A stretch of 64,000 nt of DNA, taken from contig SSNU01000233.1 of the NCBI GenBank assembly GCA_012064415.1, positions 1 to 64,000 on the forward strand, given 5' to 3'. Shown one piece after another: positions 34,659-57,700 of the stretch. Position numbers and translations under genes: made by a program. Source of the DNA: Gyrodactylus bullatarudis (lineage: Eukaryota > Platyhelminthes > Monogenea > Gyrodactylidea > Gyrodactylidae). The notes beneath the pieces are model-generated. The model made no database searches. It was not told the DNA's origin and worked only from the letters and a program-made list of their open reading frames with translations. Position 1 is the stretch's first letter. Each line of letters starts with the position of its first letter.

Positions 34659-36513
34659 TTATGTAAAAATCATTTCAAAAAAGGGTTTTCCCTCTGATGT
34701 AAGATTAATTTCCCCAAAATAAAATACACAATAATTCTCTTCCTCTATAAAGTGGTGATCGTAAAAAAGTATGCGATTCAATGGAAATCCCTTGTCCAAC
34801 CAGAAAAAAGATTTTTAAAGTTTAGTTGCTTTAACATGAACCCCGTTATTATTAAGAACACACATAATGATTATACACAGTAATATATTATACATTGTAC
34901 ATTGTGGGTTCTATGTTGTAATTTTTTTCCTTTTTATTATTTCTATACATTCACAGAATAGTATATTTTGTGTGTGGAACATTGAACCAGCGATTGGTTG
35001 GTTTGAAAAGCTGATGTACTGTCCTGTAGAATTTCTATGAACGCAACCGTACATGAATAAATGTTTTTTATAAAAGCATTCAGAATAAAAAAATATGTAT
35101 ATATATTCATAGGGGATATCAATGATTGAGGAAAATAGCAGTATAATGATATCGAATTCTAACAGATATTGCCTAGTTACTACATTGAGGTGATAAAATC
35201 AGTTTTAATGAGCCTCAGAGAAGAATCAACCGAGGAAAAAAGGATGCGTAAGAGAGAAATTCAGTATTTTTTCTTATTCTCTAGACAGGCGGTTTTAAGC
35301 AGTGATATGGAATTTAATGATCGAATGCAAAAAGCAAACTTTTTATCTTCTTCGGTAGCAGTGAAATTACACCTTTTATTGGAATGACAATTTTCATTTT
35401 TCTTAATATAATAGACTGAATTACTTCTGTTAATAGAGGGGTAATTGAATACATTAAAAGAAGATCATATATGCTAGATTTTTATTTGAAATAATTAATA
35501 AGCAGTTGTGATTATCTGGTACAAATGATGATAAATATAAACAGATATTAGCAATGTTTTTATCGTTAAAATGAGATAAGTTAATTTGAAATCTTGTACG
35601 AAGTGGGAGAAGTACATTGAGCAAAATAGAGTATCCTCTTGCTGAACGCAGGTTGTAACAACTATTTGGTTGAGTAAATCGTTATAAGGTACAAGGCCAA
35701 GGTAGAGGGCCAAAGCATGTTCTGAGATAGATAAACTGAATGCGTTCGAGCTTTTTTGATGTTCTAACAGGGAGATCACATTGAATTACTTGATCCGTAC
35801 TCAAGATATGGGAGTATGAGTGATTTAAAGAGAAATCTGTATATTTGACCGGGTTAAATCAAAATCTTTTCCAGATTACAACTTTTTTGTATTTGATGAA
35901 TGATTTGAAACTGTAGTTTAAAAAAAAATAACTACAGATGGAACAAAGACACAATAGCCAACCTGTTTTGAGAGCCTATGTATTTCTACTATCTATTTCA
36001 ACTGAAAATTTCAGTTACAGAAATAAGAATATTATTCATTGAATAATGCAATCCCGAACGGCTCAGTTAATGTCTAATGGAGCAATATTAAAGTATTCAA
36101 GCAAATTTCTAATTTCTTAGAATGAGTTTAATATTTGTAACATTAATTAAAAAGAAAGTTTTTCGATGGTCTAAATAGTTGGAGATTGTCATGCATTTTT
36201 CAAGTATATATCAGAATGAATTCTGAAAGAATCTGATCATCAAGTAGGATGAAATTACAAAAATTAAACGAAAAATAGGATTTTTGAAATCCTGATGAAA
36301 AATATTTTTCAAATTTAAAAAAATTGTGTGTATCTAACAAACACCAATTTTCGATATCTCTATTATTTATGTGTATAAACAATAAGCGATTGTTTCAAAA
36401 CAGAATAAATATGTCAAACTTTAATTTAAATTTCCTCTTCATTCTATTGTGAATAAATGGTTATTTCGTATTAAAAAACCGTTAATTTGCAACGCATCTT
36501 GGATAATATCATC
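34659..36513. other. Intergenic region between divergent Hox and MARK genes
   Basis: No supported exon. Two weak frames (35169-35387 plus and 35495-35779 minus) lack an ATG at their 5' ends and show no known motifs. Regulatory sequence for the Hox gene and the divergent kinase gene may be here, but no specific site could be assigned. Confidence 0.4.
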
Positions 36514-47120
<10,607 letters not shown>

Positions 47121-47377
47121 CCATATTTTATGCTATCCCCTCTTTCCTATAATTATTTCTTATCCTCCCCCCACCCTCCTTGTCTGACCCCTCATCTTCA
47201 TGTCTGTGCAATAATTTCCTATACCCTCCCCCAACTTTTTAGTTGATCCCTAAAGTTAATTTGATTAATTAACTGTTTTAATATTTACATAATAAATAAT
47301 ACATTGATTTTATATAATCACACTTGCCATTTATTCATAGCTTGCGACATATTGCTTTTAGTGTTATCTCTTTATAT

Positions 47378-47409
<32 letters not shown>

Positions 47410-48817
47410 TTGTCTCTTGCTGACTCAATTTCTTACCCAAATTAAACTCAAATGATTCACAGACACATGCACATAGTGTTGATTATAAATCTCATGAATG
47501 ACTCAAGATGACCAAATTTTTTATTTTGCTCAATTTTTTAGTACTCCACACCCTGAATGAATCTCCTCTCTCCTCAAACCTACACCTATATAAGAACTAA
47601 CATTGCCCATCTTTATTTACAAGTGCGGAATACACATTCTCAATCTATATAAACATGAATAATATGCATTTTTAATTTGTGTTTTTTAGTGAAGATGTAA
47701 GATCTCCTTATAATTATACAATGTACTACTCCACCTCCTGATCATCATAATCCAATGTTTCCACTCAACATTTTCTATTTTACCCAATTCAAACTATCTG
47801 GCTATTATCATCACTATTGTACGACATCTGAATGTTGAGAAAATCGAAAGAAAGCCACTTTTGTTATTTTAATTATTTTTGATTTTTCCTTTAATTTGAA
47901 TTAAATTAATTTTATTTCTGCTCAAGATTTTACAACATTTTAAGACAAGTGTGCATGTGTTTGAACATTCCCCCTTGTTTTTCAAGATTATTTCACAAGA
48001 CCTTTACTCTGCATATATGCATTATATATAAATTATCCCATACAATCATTCTACATCAAATAAGAATATGTATGCTTATATTGGATTTGTATTATTAACA
48101 AGTATAAGAAAGCTACCAAAAGATCTCCAATTTCCATGGTGGGTCGAGATAAAAAATGTTGGATTGTCGATAAATTTGTACAAAAAAATAAATTTAAATA
48201 TACTGGGGCTATTATTTTAAATTAACCAGAATTATTTATACAATTTGAGAAGAATATATAATATATACTCTTATATTTATGTATACTCAAATGACTCTTG
48301 TACATCTCTTGTGACAGTATAACAGACCCATTCTCAAGAACTATTCAACAGCATCAATTACTACTACTACCATCATCATCATGTAATCCAGAAATGTTGA
48401 TCAAGATGTATATTTAGTAGTGTGTATGCCAGAGAGAAAGAGAGGGAATGCATAATTGTGTGTTCCATTGATAAACACAATATAGAATACACTTTTGATG
48501 ATGTTATTATTCTTACTGCATACATTTTTAAATGAACTAATTGTATTACAATTAAACTCGCATTACCAAAATCTTTGAAAATAATAACAATATGAAGTAT
48601 TTATTAAGAAAACAAAATAGCAAGAATATCTTTTCTTCTTTCAATAATTACGACTACAATTTCTTCCAATAGTATGGAACTGTGTGATCTGAATCATATG
48701 ATTTTATTTTGACATGTGTATAAAATATAAATAAAATACATGATATTAGAAATATTATAACACTTGTTTAATCTGTGCTAGATTTGTTATTTCTATCAAT
48801 AAGAAGAGAATCAAGAT
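47121..48817. other. Intergenic region, simple repeats
   Basis: The 3' flank of MARK. It contains a (TC)n microsatellite at 47382-47409, a pyrimidine-rich C tract around 47140-47240 and a short CTA/CAT trinucleotide run near 48361-48381. No coding region was recognised. Confidence 0.5.
47382..47409. repeat. (TC)n microsatellite
   Basis: An uninterrupted TC dinucleotide run downstream of the MARK gene. Confidence 0.95.
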
Positions 48818-48861
48818 GAATTTTCAATTAGACTTTATTAAAGACACTCAAACTTTGAGTC

Positions 48862-49140
48862 TCAAAGGCACATTCTGGTTGGGTAGGATGGAACAAAGCC
48901 AAGAGTAGGTGTAACCATTTGAGTCGAAGTACAACATGGAGTTGAGTTACAACATGGGACAGTTTGAACACAACAAGATTGACATTGTTGTGGAACACTG
49001 ACGACAGGGCAGACGACATGGTTGCAAATGACACCTCCACATGGGGTCATTCTTAATAAAGGGTAGGTATTAAGAATAAAAGACTTGTTATATCACATGA
49101 TTACTCACTTGTTACAACAGTTACCAGTGCTTACGATCAT
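48862..49140 (-). CDS. Cysteine-rich 73-aa protein, left copy
   Basis: Two exons (49109-49140 and 48862-49051) with a GTGAGT donor and a TTAAG acceptor give 73 residues beginning MIVSTGNCCNKMTPCGG. Thirteen are Cys, many as CC pairs (NCC, SCC, PCC, PCC), with many Pro, Val, Thr and Gln. There is no signal peptide, so an intracellular metal-binding or cross-linked structural (keratin-associated-like) role is possible; this is inference from composition only. I do not recognise the family. The predicted protein is identical to that of the mirror copy at 49290-49568. A 70-residue frame overlapping exon 2 in another phase is a shadow. Confidence 0.75.
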
Positions 49141-49289
49141 GATGAACTTTTTTGAGTGAATAACAAATACTGAGCCAGACTTTTTATAATAAAATTTAAT
49201 TGTGAAATATCGACAATGTGAAATGAAACGACTAACCAAGCTGACTATTTAAATGAAATAGTCTGACCAAAAGAATCATTCAACTTAAT
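49141..49289. promoter_or_regulatory. Bidirectional promoter between the palindromic Cys-rich genes
   Basis: The unique spacer holds a TATA-like TATAAAAA on the minus strand (49181-49188) and TATTTAAA on the plus strand (49246-49253). Each is about 40-50 bp before its own ATG, so the two genes have short leaders and independent core promoters in a common 149-bp region. Confidence 0.6.
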
Positions 49290-49568
49290 ATGATCGTAAG
49301 CACTGGTAACTGTTGTAACAAGTGAGTAATCATGTGATATAACAAGTCTTTTATTCTTAATACCTACCCTTTATTAAGAATGACCCCATGTGGAGGTGTC
49401 ATTTGCAACCATGTCGTCTGCCCTGTCGTCAGTGTTCCACAACAATGTCAATCTTGTTGTGTTCAAACTGTCCCATGTTGTAACTCAACTCCATGTTGTA
49501 CTTCGACTCAAATGGTTACACCTACTCTTGGCTTTGTTCCATCCTACCCAACCAGAATGTGCCTTTGA
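49290..49568 (+). CDS. Cysteine-rich 73-aa protein, right copy
   Basis: The mirror image of the gene at 48862-49140. Exons are 49290-49321 and 49379-49568, joined across a 57-bp intron. The product is the same 73-residue, 13-Cys protein ending SYPTRMCL. Joining AA from exon 1 to A from exon 2 makes a Lys codon directly before the second Met, so translation could alternatively be imagined from the ATG at 49380. The spliced form is preferred because the exon 1 donor is strong and exon 1 adds two further Cys. The 3' end has an AATAAA at 49590-49595. Confidence 0.75.
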
Positions 49569-49908
49569 GACTCAAAGTTTGAGTGTCTTTAATAAAGTCT
49601 AATTGAAAATTCTATTCTTATAATTTTGATAGCTATTTGATTGTATCTTTATCTAAAGTCGATATTTTGCGGTGATTTTGCTATTTTGGATATGATGAAT
49701 TAGCCGGTATTGTTCGTCTTTTCTGATATCAAAAAATGACAAATTCCCGCTAAAGATATTTCAAATAAAATTCTCATTGGTAGATTAATCTTCACTAGAT
49801 TTTGCCAGAAAATTTTAAAATGTTTGGTATTTTTCGAGCAATGTAATGGAAAATTGAAATAATTTTCTGAATAATATAACCTCTATTGGATAATTTACAA
49901 TTTATCTC

Positions 49909-52900
49909 TTAGATCAATTCAAAATTTTCTAGATAGCCAGCTCGAAAAACAAATTTTTGAAGATTAATGTCATTTTCATTCTGGTGCTTGAAAGACAGCT
50001 TGTCTGATTCGATCGTTGCATTTTCAACCTGAAAATACGCAAATAAAAATTTTAAAATGAGTTTAAACTGAATCAAATGTTCAAAATAAGATGAAAAAAA
50101 AGTGGAAAGCTTACATTTTTAAAATCGTTAATGAGACGATATTTAATTCTATCATAATTCAGTCCAATAAGACGAGTCTTCCACAATCGGCCATTTAAGT
50201 AATGCTTATCTAATCTTTTTATTTCTTTGAATTTCATTGTTGTCGGTCTTAGAGATAGCAGTTCTCTAGCCAAACTACTCAAATGTGGCAATGTATCAAT
50301 ATTCATTTTCCAAAATTTCAGAGGTTCTTGATCAGTGTTGGGTATTATTTCAAGATAATATTCAAATTGTTCTCTGAGTGTCATTGGTTTTGTATGATTG
50401 GTGGTTGTGTCAGCAGACTCAACTACTGTCCAATCGTCAAAACAAGGACTGTTTGAATTAACATCTAGATTTGAGGTGTCCCCAGCTGATATTACATCAT
50501 TGAACATGATATTTAGCCATTCAAAAATATTATCTTTTGAGAAATCATAAGCTCTAGAAAAAAAGAATTTTAAAGTTAAGATTACATTCCACCACTATTT
50601 ACAGTCGGTTGCGAAACTCATTTGCCACTTTAGTCCGAAGAAACTGAGGCACAATATAACGTGAAATATATAAAAGACAAGGTCCTTTTTCATAATAACA
50701 TAAAGTTTCTCTTAAAAGGTACTCTAAATAACCTGTTTTATATAGGTCTACTTGTAAGCGACTGATCAAAATTGATAGATAAAAGAGTGCAGGTTTCATA
50801 AATAATCTTTTGATCTTTATATCTTAAGATAATTTTGGCTGTTTCTGTTGATAAGACAAGATAAAATATAACATGGGCTGAAAATACTATTTTAATATTA
50901 TAATATATGTGTCACCGTAAATTTGCTTACTCACGTAAGTTAGCATGCTTACGGTTAGTATGCTTACTTACGTTTTTTACGTAAAAGTCGTTACCTAGTA
51001 AGCACTTTCACGTTTTTCGAATATTTCTATCCCCAGTAAGCATATTTACGGTAAGTATGCTTACTTACTTATTTTTAAATTTAAGTCGTCAATAGTTTTA
51101 TCATAAAAATCTTCTAGCATAAAGAGAGTTTGTTGACAATCTTAGAGCATGTTAAAAAGTGGATAATCTCATAGGGGTTTAAACTTGATACTTCTATCAA
51201 AAAGTATTTTATTACAAGATGGGTCACGTATAGTTGGATAATAGGGCATAGTTAATGACTATTAGTCATGCAAAAAGTGTAAGTGTTAAATCTATCACAT
51301 ACTTTAGTCTATTTAAACCAATCAGAATTGTTTGGCACGAACATTTTCAGACCAATCATATCATAACTTACACTATTTAAGCCTGTTTTTGAGTTGAAAC
51401 ATTTAATTCTTATCTAAATGCTTTCTACCACTGATATGGAAACAAAACTTTTCGCTGTTTGAAAAATAATGTAAAATGCAATTCTAGATGCCATAAGATT
51501 CTTTCTTATCGTAATAAATGAAAACTTTATAATTTAAAAAAAATAGACAATAATTCTTATTTATGCTAGAAGATTTTTATGATAAAACTATTGAGGACTT
51601 AAATTTAAAAATAAGTAAGTAAGCATACTTACCGTAAATATGCTTACTGGAGATAGAAATATTCGAAAAACGTGAAAGTGCTTACTAGGTAACGACTTTT
51701 ACGTAAAAAAACGTAAGTAAGCATACTAACCGTAAGTATGCTAACTTACGTGAGTAAGCAAATTTACCGTGACATATGTATATTATATATGTTACGACCA
51801 ATGTAGAAACTATAATCAGTGTATAGTATACACTGTATACGCTGTTCATCTCAATGGTCAATGTAGAAACTGAGTTTTCACATTGACCATTTTATTAATT
51901 TCATTTATTTCCCCCTTATATGACTAAATAAAGTAATAAATGAGAATTTGGATTACTTCCTTTGAAATATAATAATACCGTTTACGTATTACTTCTCTCA
52001 TTTTTTTTCAAACGACCATGGCCTAAACTTTTGTGTTCGTCATCAAGAATTTTAAAAATTTTGCCGTCTTTGACATAGATCTGTAAATTCTCTGCAAATT
52101 CTTCGTATCTTGCATCATTGAAACGTAAAGAATTGAATCTCTTGGGGAGTGCTGAGAGGGAAGCGTTGAACTTTTCTTGCATGTTTAGGAATTATGTCGT
52201 ACAAAAAAAGGTCTTGACCACAATACTTTTAGAAGAAATCTTATTGGTTAATAATATTGATTCTACAATAGACGATAGACCTCATAATAGGTCTGATGAG
52301 TATTGACATTCTCAGTTTTTCAGATTTCAAGTGCTAAACACTCGAACTAAAGTTGGACTTCTGTTTAGGTTCAAGTGTTATCTTGACAAAAACTCAAAAC
52401 TGACCGATCAGTGTATACACTGATTATAGTTTCTACATTGGTCGTAACATATATATATATTATAATTATACAAGTGCTATATTTTTTAGCCGGACTAAAA
52501 TTCCATTGTCAAGGAAATACAAGTGTTGATTTTTCATTTAAGCTGCTTGGTTGGTTTCTAGTGCATAAAGAAACACTCCATGTATTTTAACACGATTAAT
52601 ATAAATAAAATCTAGCAAATTCATATTTTGTATAAAAGCCTACTTGATGTAAAACTTTCGATATGTCGGATTGAAAAATGATGCCATTATTGGAATTGCC
52701 TCAGTGTCGAATTTGCCAAATTCAAATTTTGCATTCATCTGGTAAAGGAGATGCCGTATAAATTTCCTAATACTATGTGTACTGTTACAATTTCCTTTCA
52801 AATTCTCAAGGGAACCCTTCAGATTTTCAATTTCAAATAGAACCTTATCCATAGTCGATGTTCTTTCATCTGTTAAAGTGTCGATAACATTGAGAAAGCA

Positions 52901-54485
52901 CTCGAGTACTTCTTCAAACCCGCCCAAAAACCTTTTATCGACAGGCATCTTTTGAATTAGCTCAAATAGTTCTTGTCCAGTAACACTGTGCAACGTATCT
53001 AGTCTCAAGGAATCCCTTAGAATCTTTGAGATCTCATCAACATGTTCCAGGGAGACAGAAAAAATGTCATCTAAACGATCAATTATACAATGAGAGGTCA
53101 TATTAACCTGAGTATTTTCCGAAATGATCTTGTTCAGAGATGAATCATTCCTCAAGACAAAATGAATGCTATAGTCGAGAAGCATATGGAATTTGGCAAA
53201 AAACTCTTCAAGATATGCAAAATAATCTTCTGAGCTGATTGGAATTTCATAATCCCTTGCAAAAAGAGTGAACCAGTAAGGAGTAAAGTTTTCATCCAAA
53301 AAGTGTATGGTCATTGTTAAACATATTTTATGCGAATCTTCATTCTTGTACGGTAGGTAATCGAGAAACATTGAGATTGTCGAACCAATTCTTGTCAAAT
53401 CAGCCATCTGAGTAAAGAATTTAATCAAATACAGAGAAATTAATCTGACCATTAATTAATCTAAGGCCATTTTCATATCCTCCATTCTAATTTGAATATT
53501 TATTTTCTTTAAATAAAATTCATGAGTAATCCATAATGCGAATGTCAAATGCAGGACCCTTATTGAGAATTATTTAGTTACAATCGATATTCTTGAAAAA
53601 ATTCGAACAGATTTTTCAGAAATGAGGTGGTAATTCGATATTTCTCTCACATTAGTCACAAAAGTTAATCACAATATCTCATTATTCCATCGTAAGTAAT
53701 TTTTTGATCTTTTTGATAATCCCAATAAGACTGGCCTTATGAATTTAAAGATATCTCTGATGATCAAAATTATTTTATACTCTTAAAGCAAAAAAACTTT
53801 TTGGGTGTATCGATAGGATCACGAGTCAATTCAAAATGAAATTCATATGATGCCTTCGCTTATTAAAGAATTCTATTACAAGATCAAGATATATCTTAGA
53901 TATTCTTCTGCATGAATGAGTCATAGAGTTTTTTTCATTTAAACGGAAAGTTCATGATATTCATTCCTATTCAGTTAGAAAGGATCATGTATTCATTTTT
54001 TTTAAATCTTAATAGTCAAGAAAGCAAATCTGACCGAATAAAGATAGAAATAAAATGAAATGTAATTAATTGAAAATAAATAACAATTTTTAAGAAAACT
54101 TTCTGTTAAAATTGTATCTGAAACGCCTAGAATGAATTTCCGTTAATTAAAGAGAAAATATGAGATCTATATGATTTACCTCTTGATAACTATTTTCAAG
54201 TAAATGGTTGATTAAAAAATGGTTTAGAAGCTAATTAAAGACTCGTATTTTAAGCTGAATACTCACAATATAGTTTTGAAACATTTCGAATATACCGTCA
54301 ACATTATCGAGAATAGAAGCCACAGCAGTTTTATTACAACTTTTTGTTTTCTTCGATGGATCTAACGCTTGAATAAGATCGTCGAATTGTAAAGCTGTTT
54401 TAACATTAGCCCCAGAGGCTATTAGAAAAATTTGAGCTAATTTGTAGTTTAGCTCATCTATTTTAAGGGTACTATTCCAACTCAT
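49909..54485 (-). CDS. hAT transposase-derived gene, apparently domesticated
   Basis: Five exons (54267-54485, 52644-53407, 50603-50806, 50115-50553, 49909-50028) join in frame, with GT-AG introns and correct phases, into 581 residues. hAT features are recognisable in order. An N-terminal helical block (LAQIFLIASGANVKTALQFDDLIQALDP) is followed by the start of the RNase H-like fold (TMTIHFLDENF). The pre-dimerisation segment is FFNPTYRKFYIK, matching the family DPRFK motif. The C-terminal dimerisation region reads FWKMNIDTLPHLSSLARELLSL. The expected catalytic and structural residues look degraded. The DNxSNM position reads RNDSSLN, the CxxH position lacks His, and the SIPATSxxSER motif is replaced by SLRPTTMKFKE. 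No BED zinc finger, terminal repeats or target duplication are seen. Intron 2 has been invaded by two other elements without damage to the frame. Long reading frames plus lost catalysis suggest a host gene. The exon 2 donor (AAGTAGG) is the weakest junction. Confidence 0.75.
50912..51773. mobile_element. Non-autonomous element with terminal inverted repeats of about 210 bp
   Basis: The ends are GTCACCGTAAATTTGC and its near-inverse GCAAATTTACCGTGAC. The arms match for about 210 bp (50912-51122 against 51560-51773) and contain internal short palindromic GTAAGCATACTTAC-like units. ATATGT flanks both sides (50906-50911 and 51774-51779), a 6-bp candidate target duplication. There is no coding capacity. 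It lies in intron 2 of the hAT-derived gene. Superfamily is not assigned. Confidence 0.85.
51791..52448. mobile_element. Second inverted-repeat element with a short ORF remnant
   Basis: It begins GTTACGACCAATGTAGAAAC and ends with the inverse, with inverted ends of about 37 bp (extending to ATCAGTGTATA). The flanks are AT-repeats, so the target duplication (ATATAT?) is ambiguous. A 66-codon minus-strand frame (51982-52182, including KRFNSLRFNDARYEEFAENL) may be a remnant of a transposase from an unrecognised family. It lies 17 bp from the preceding element, in the same intron. Confidence 0.75.
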
Positions 54486-54761
54486 GACATGGGTCTTTCT
54501 CTATTGGTTTTTCAAAGTTCATTGAAATCATTACTTATTATTTTTACTATTTCATGGCCGTGAATCAATTTTTCACTCTTAATTCCTATTGGTTTAAAAG
54601 CGTACAACAAAAATAACCAATCATACTCTAGCACGTGTTTTGATGATTAAGCATTTCATAGATATTATTTTATAGATTCATTATTATGAATCAATCGGAT
54701 TAACTGGTTGATAGAGGAAGAAAATTTAATTCAAATATAAATTTATTAAAAAGATAAGAAA

Positions 54762-57700
54762 TTAAATTTTTATTTTTTCAAGGTTTATGGACTCATGTAT
54801 GATTCCTTCAATTTTCTTTTCCAAATTACACCGATCTGTGTTTCCTGCCGCATATCTATAATCATCAATCAACTGATAATTTTTAGGGTCTTCTTCTAAT
54901 CCAATGCATCCATATGAAACAATTGACCATTCATATTGAATCTTTCTACGTGGAGTACATAATTTCTTTGGACATGGAAGCACTCGATCCAATTGCCATA
55001 CCATACCATCAACTGTATTTATATTTCCACGGATTACTCTTGACTAATGAACGATTTATTAGTGAGTTTTTCTGTTAAAAATTATGTAAAAGACCATTTT
55101 TTTGTTGGAAACTTACCCAATCGAAAAAGGGTAAATCTTCAAAGCCTACATAAACTTCTTTCTTTTCATTAACATAAATCATTAAATCGTAGTCTGCAAT
55201 TGTCCTAATTGTATGTAGACTATTCTTAGCAAATGTTCCAACATCATCAAGCCATATTTGCGTTGTCAGTACATGGAATTTGGCATAATTCTCTCGATCT
55301 TCATTAAAATAGTTTTCATAAACAGTTTTGTAAGATATTTTGGCATCATTTGATTGTAATATCAGGTCATTGGCGTATACCAAGACTAGATTCATAGGTG
55401 GATTGATCTTGAGTACATTTTCCTTGAAGTTAACTGCATTGAATACACTTGTTATGCCCCTATTTGTATTTATATTTTCAAATTTATCATTTTTAACTTG
55501 AACATATAACTATATATTAATGTGTAATCTCTAATTACAGTCACTAGCCAAGAGACTTTAAAGAATACTATCGAATGCTATGACCTATAATCTAAATTAT
55601 AATTTAATTAGATATCCTCACATACATATATTGATACCACTCAGATTCTCAACATTGAAGTATAGGAAGGGTAATTAGGTCGTATGAAAAGTAAATGGTA
55701 ATTAATTCCTTGTGAATTTTAACAAGAAAGGGTCTAATTAGTAGGGTAAACTATCTGTTCAAACAACTTATTTTCTAATCGAATTTGAAATTAAGCAAAC
55801 TTCAAACTTTAATTTTCTTATTTGGTGAGATAGAAGGCTAACTTTTTTTTGCATAACAAAATAAGTCCTAAAAAACTTTCTCAATTTTCTATTATTTTAT
55901 TTCATCCTCACTAATAAATAAATTTTTTCAATAAAAAATTCATTTTTAAGAAGTAAAATAATTTTTAGAAAAAAATAGAAATCTGTTTATCTTATCTTAG
56001 AAGGCATCGTACCCCTATTCAATGTCCAACTACGATAAGAATAAAACAAAGATAAGAACCTTATCACTCATAAAATGTTTAATAAACAGTATTTTTTTCT
56101 CCAAAAGTATTTAGTTGAAAGAGTATATTCCACTTACTTGAATTCGTCTGAACTTTCTAGAAACTCCATTATGGTCTGCTTTCTTGGGAGTATTAAAACT
56201 CTTGGAATTTGATAAATCATCAAGTTATCTCTTAGTTGAATAATCTCTTTTCCATTTAGTGATGCGTAATTCATATTGAATTGAGAACCATACTTGTTCT
56301 TTGTGATGAAGCCAACAATTTTGTAATCTCCCTTAGTCAACGTCTTAAATGATCGATTATGTCCATTGAATAATGTTTCATTATAGACTGAAGATGTAAC
56401 AATGTGATATCGAATTGTTTCACAAGCATATTCTCGGTCACTTGTATACTTCTTGTACTCTTCTCTGAAGAGTTCACTATTCTTGAACCCTGGAATAATA
56501 AGTAATTTTTGCTAACTCGATCTTTAAACTAAGCTATAAGGAAATTTCTAATTTTACTATCTACTAGATAGTATTTATGCGATATAATATTTGAAAAAAA
56601 ACTTGTTTATAAAAATTTTCTTTCAATTCTTAAGGGCTTGTAAAAAACTTACAAACAAATGCATATTCATACGGAATAAGGAGGGTGTAATTTGTATTTT
56701 TTCCAATTTCAATTCCGCAGGCCTTCAATTCTTGTATAAATGTCTTTATTTTTTCCTTTTGTGAACTTTCAACAAACTCAGGAAACTGTATGTCTGAATA
56801 TAAAATTTTCTATTAGAAATAATGAACCGATCCGAATAGAAAAATATATTCATGTCTCTCATTCTATCGGATGTAAGTTTTGTATCAAACTTACTTCAAG
56901 TAAACAAGTTAGACTCACATTTGAATGATATTAATGGCTTGTCAATTCCATGGATGACGCCATTGCCAGTCATTATGTCATTCTGAATGATTTTTACATT
57001 TCGTGAATTTTCAAAGTTTATAGTTCTACTCTCCAAGAAATCATCTGAGGATTTGCAATAAAAGTGAATTTTCCTATTATTTAAAGTCTGCAAACTGAGG
57101 AAAGATTTGAAAATGCCAGCTGAACAATAGACTCTGGGTATAATGTGATCCCTCACAATGTCTGCTAGTTCTTCTTCAGAATATTCTTCTCGAATTTTTT
57201 CCCATTCCTCTTTCGGAGGGACTAGCACTGTAAATAATTCCTTAGAATGTACATCGTATAAAATTGCAGAGAGTTCAGGATTTAACGATAAATCCTCTGC
57301 AAAAGAAGCTGTATCCTTGTTTGCACTTAGATAACCATAAATAGTCTCTCTCTCAACTTCCCCTTGGTAATTGAGCTTTGGCTTTAAGCTATCTCGTAGA
57401 TGATAGACGAGTCCTTCACGAACCTCTTGATCTGATTTGACAACTTCAATACAATCCAGGCACATTACCTATTTGAGAAAATAAGTTTTACTTTAAAATC
57501 TCCACATGGATATTTGTTACTCACTCCATATGGGTATTTGCTAACACGTATAAATTCTCCATTGTACATGGTAGGAATAATGTCCTGGTCTGATAACTGT
57601 TCCATATAATATTTTCCTTTTGCTATGGTATAATTTATCGCTTCTACATTTGCTCTAGATGAGAGAAAAGAATGAAATGGGTTAGAAGAGTAGACAAAAA

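Larger units (their letters stand above)
48818..49612. repeat. Near-perfect 795-bp palindrome carrying two genes
   Basis: Arms 48818-49140 and 49290-49612 (323 bp each) appear identical in inverse orientation, including both exons, the 57-bp intron and about 45 bp of 3' flank with the AATAAAG-like signal. The 149-bp spacer (49141-49289) is not palindromic. Symmetry is centred at 49215. Identity in the intron as well as the exons implies a very recent inverted duplication or ongoing gene conversion. Confidence 0.95.

Noticed and set aside
35495..35779. 94-codon minus-strand frame
   Set aside because: The start is GTG and not ATG, no domain is recognised and splice borders are not convincing. 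It could be an unrecognised exon but cannot be supported.
48828..49040. 70-codon frame overlapping the Cys-rich gene (and its mirror at 49390-49602)
   Set aside because: It lies in another phase of the same exon and has no upstream splice continuity. The Cys-rich frame is the one joined to exon 1.
51982..52182. 66-codon frame considered as an exon of the hAT-derived gene
   Set aside because: It lies inside an inverted-repeat element. Exons 2 and 3 of the gene join in frame without it, so it belongs to the inserted element.
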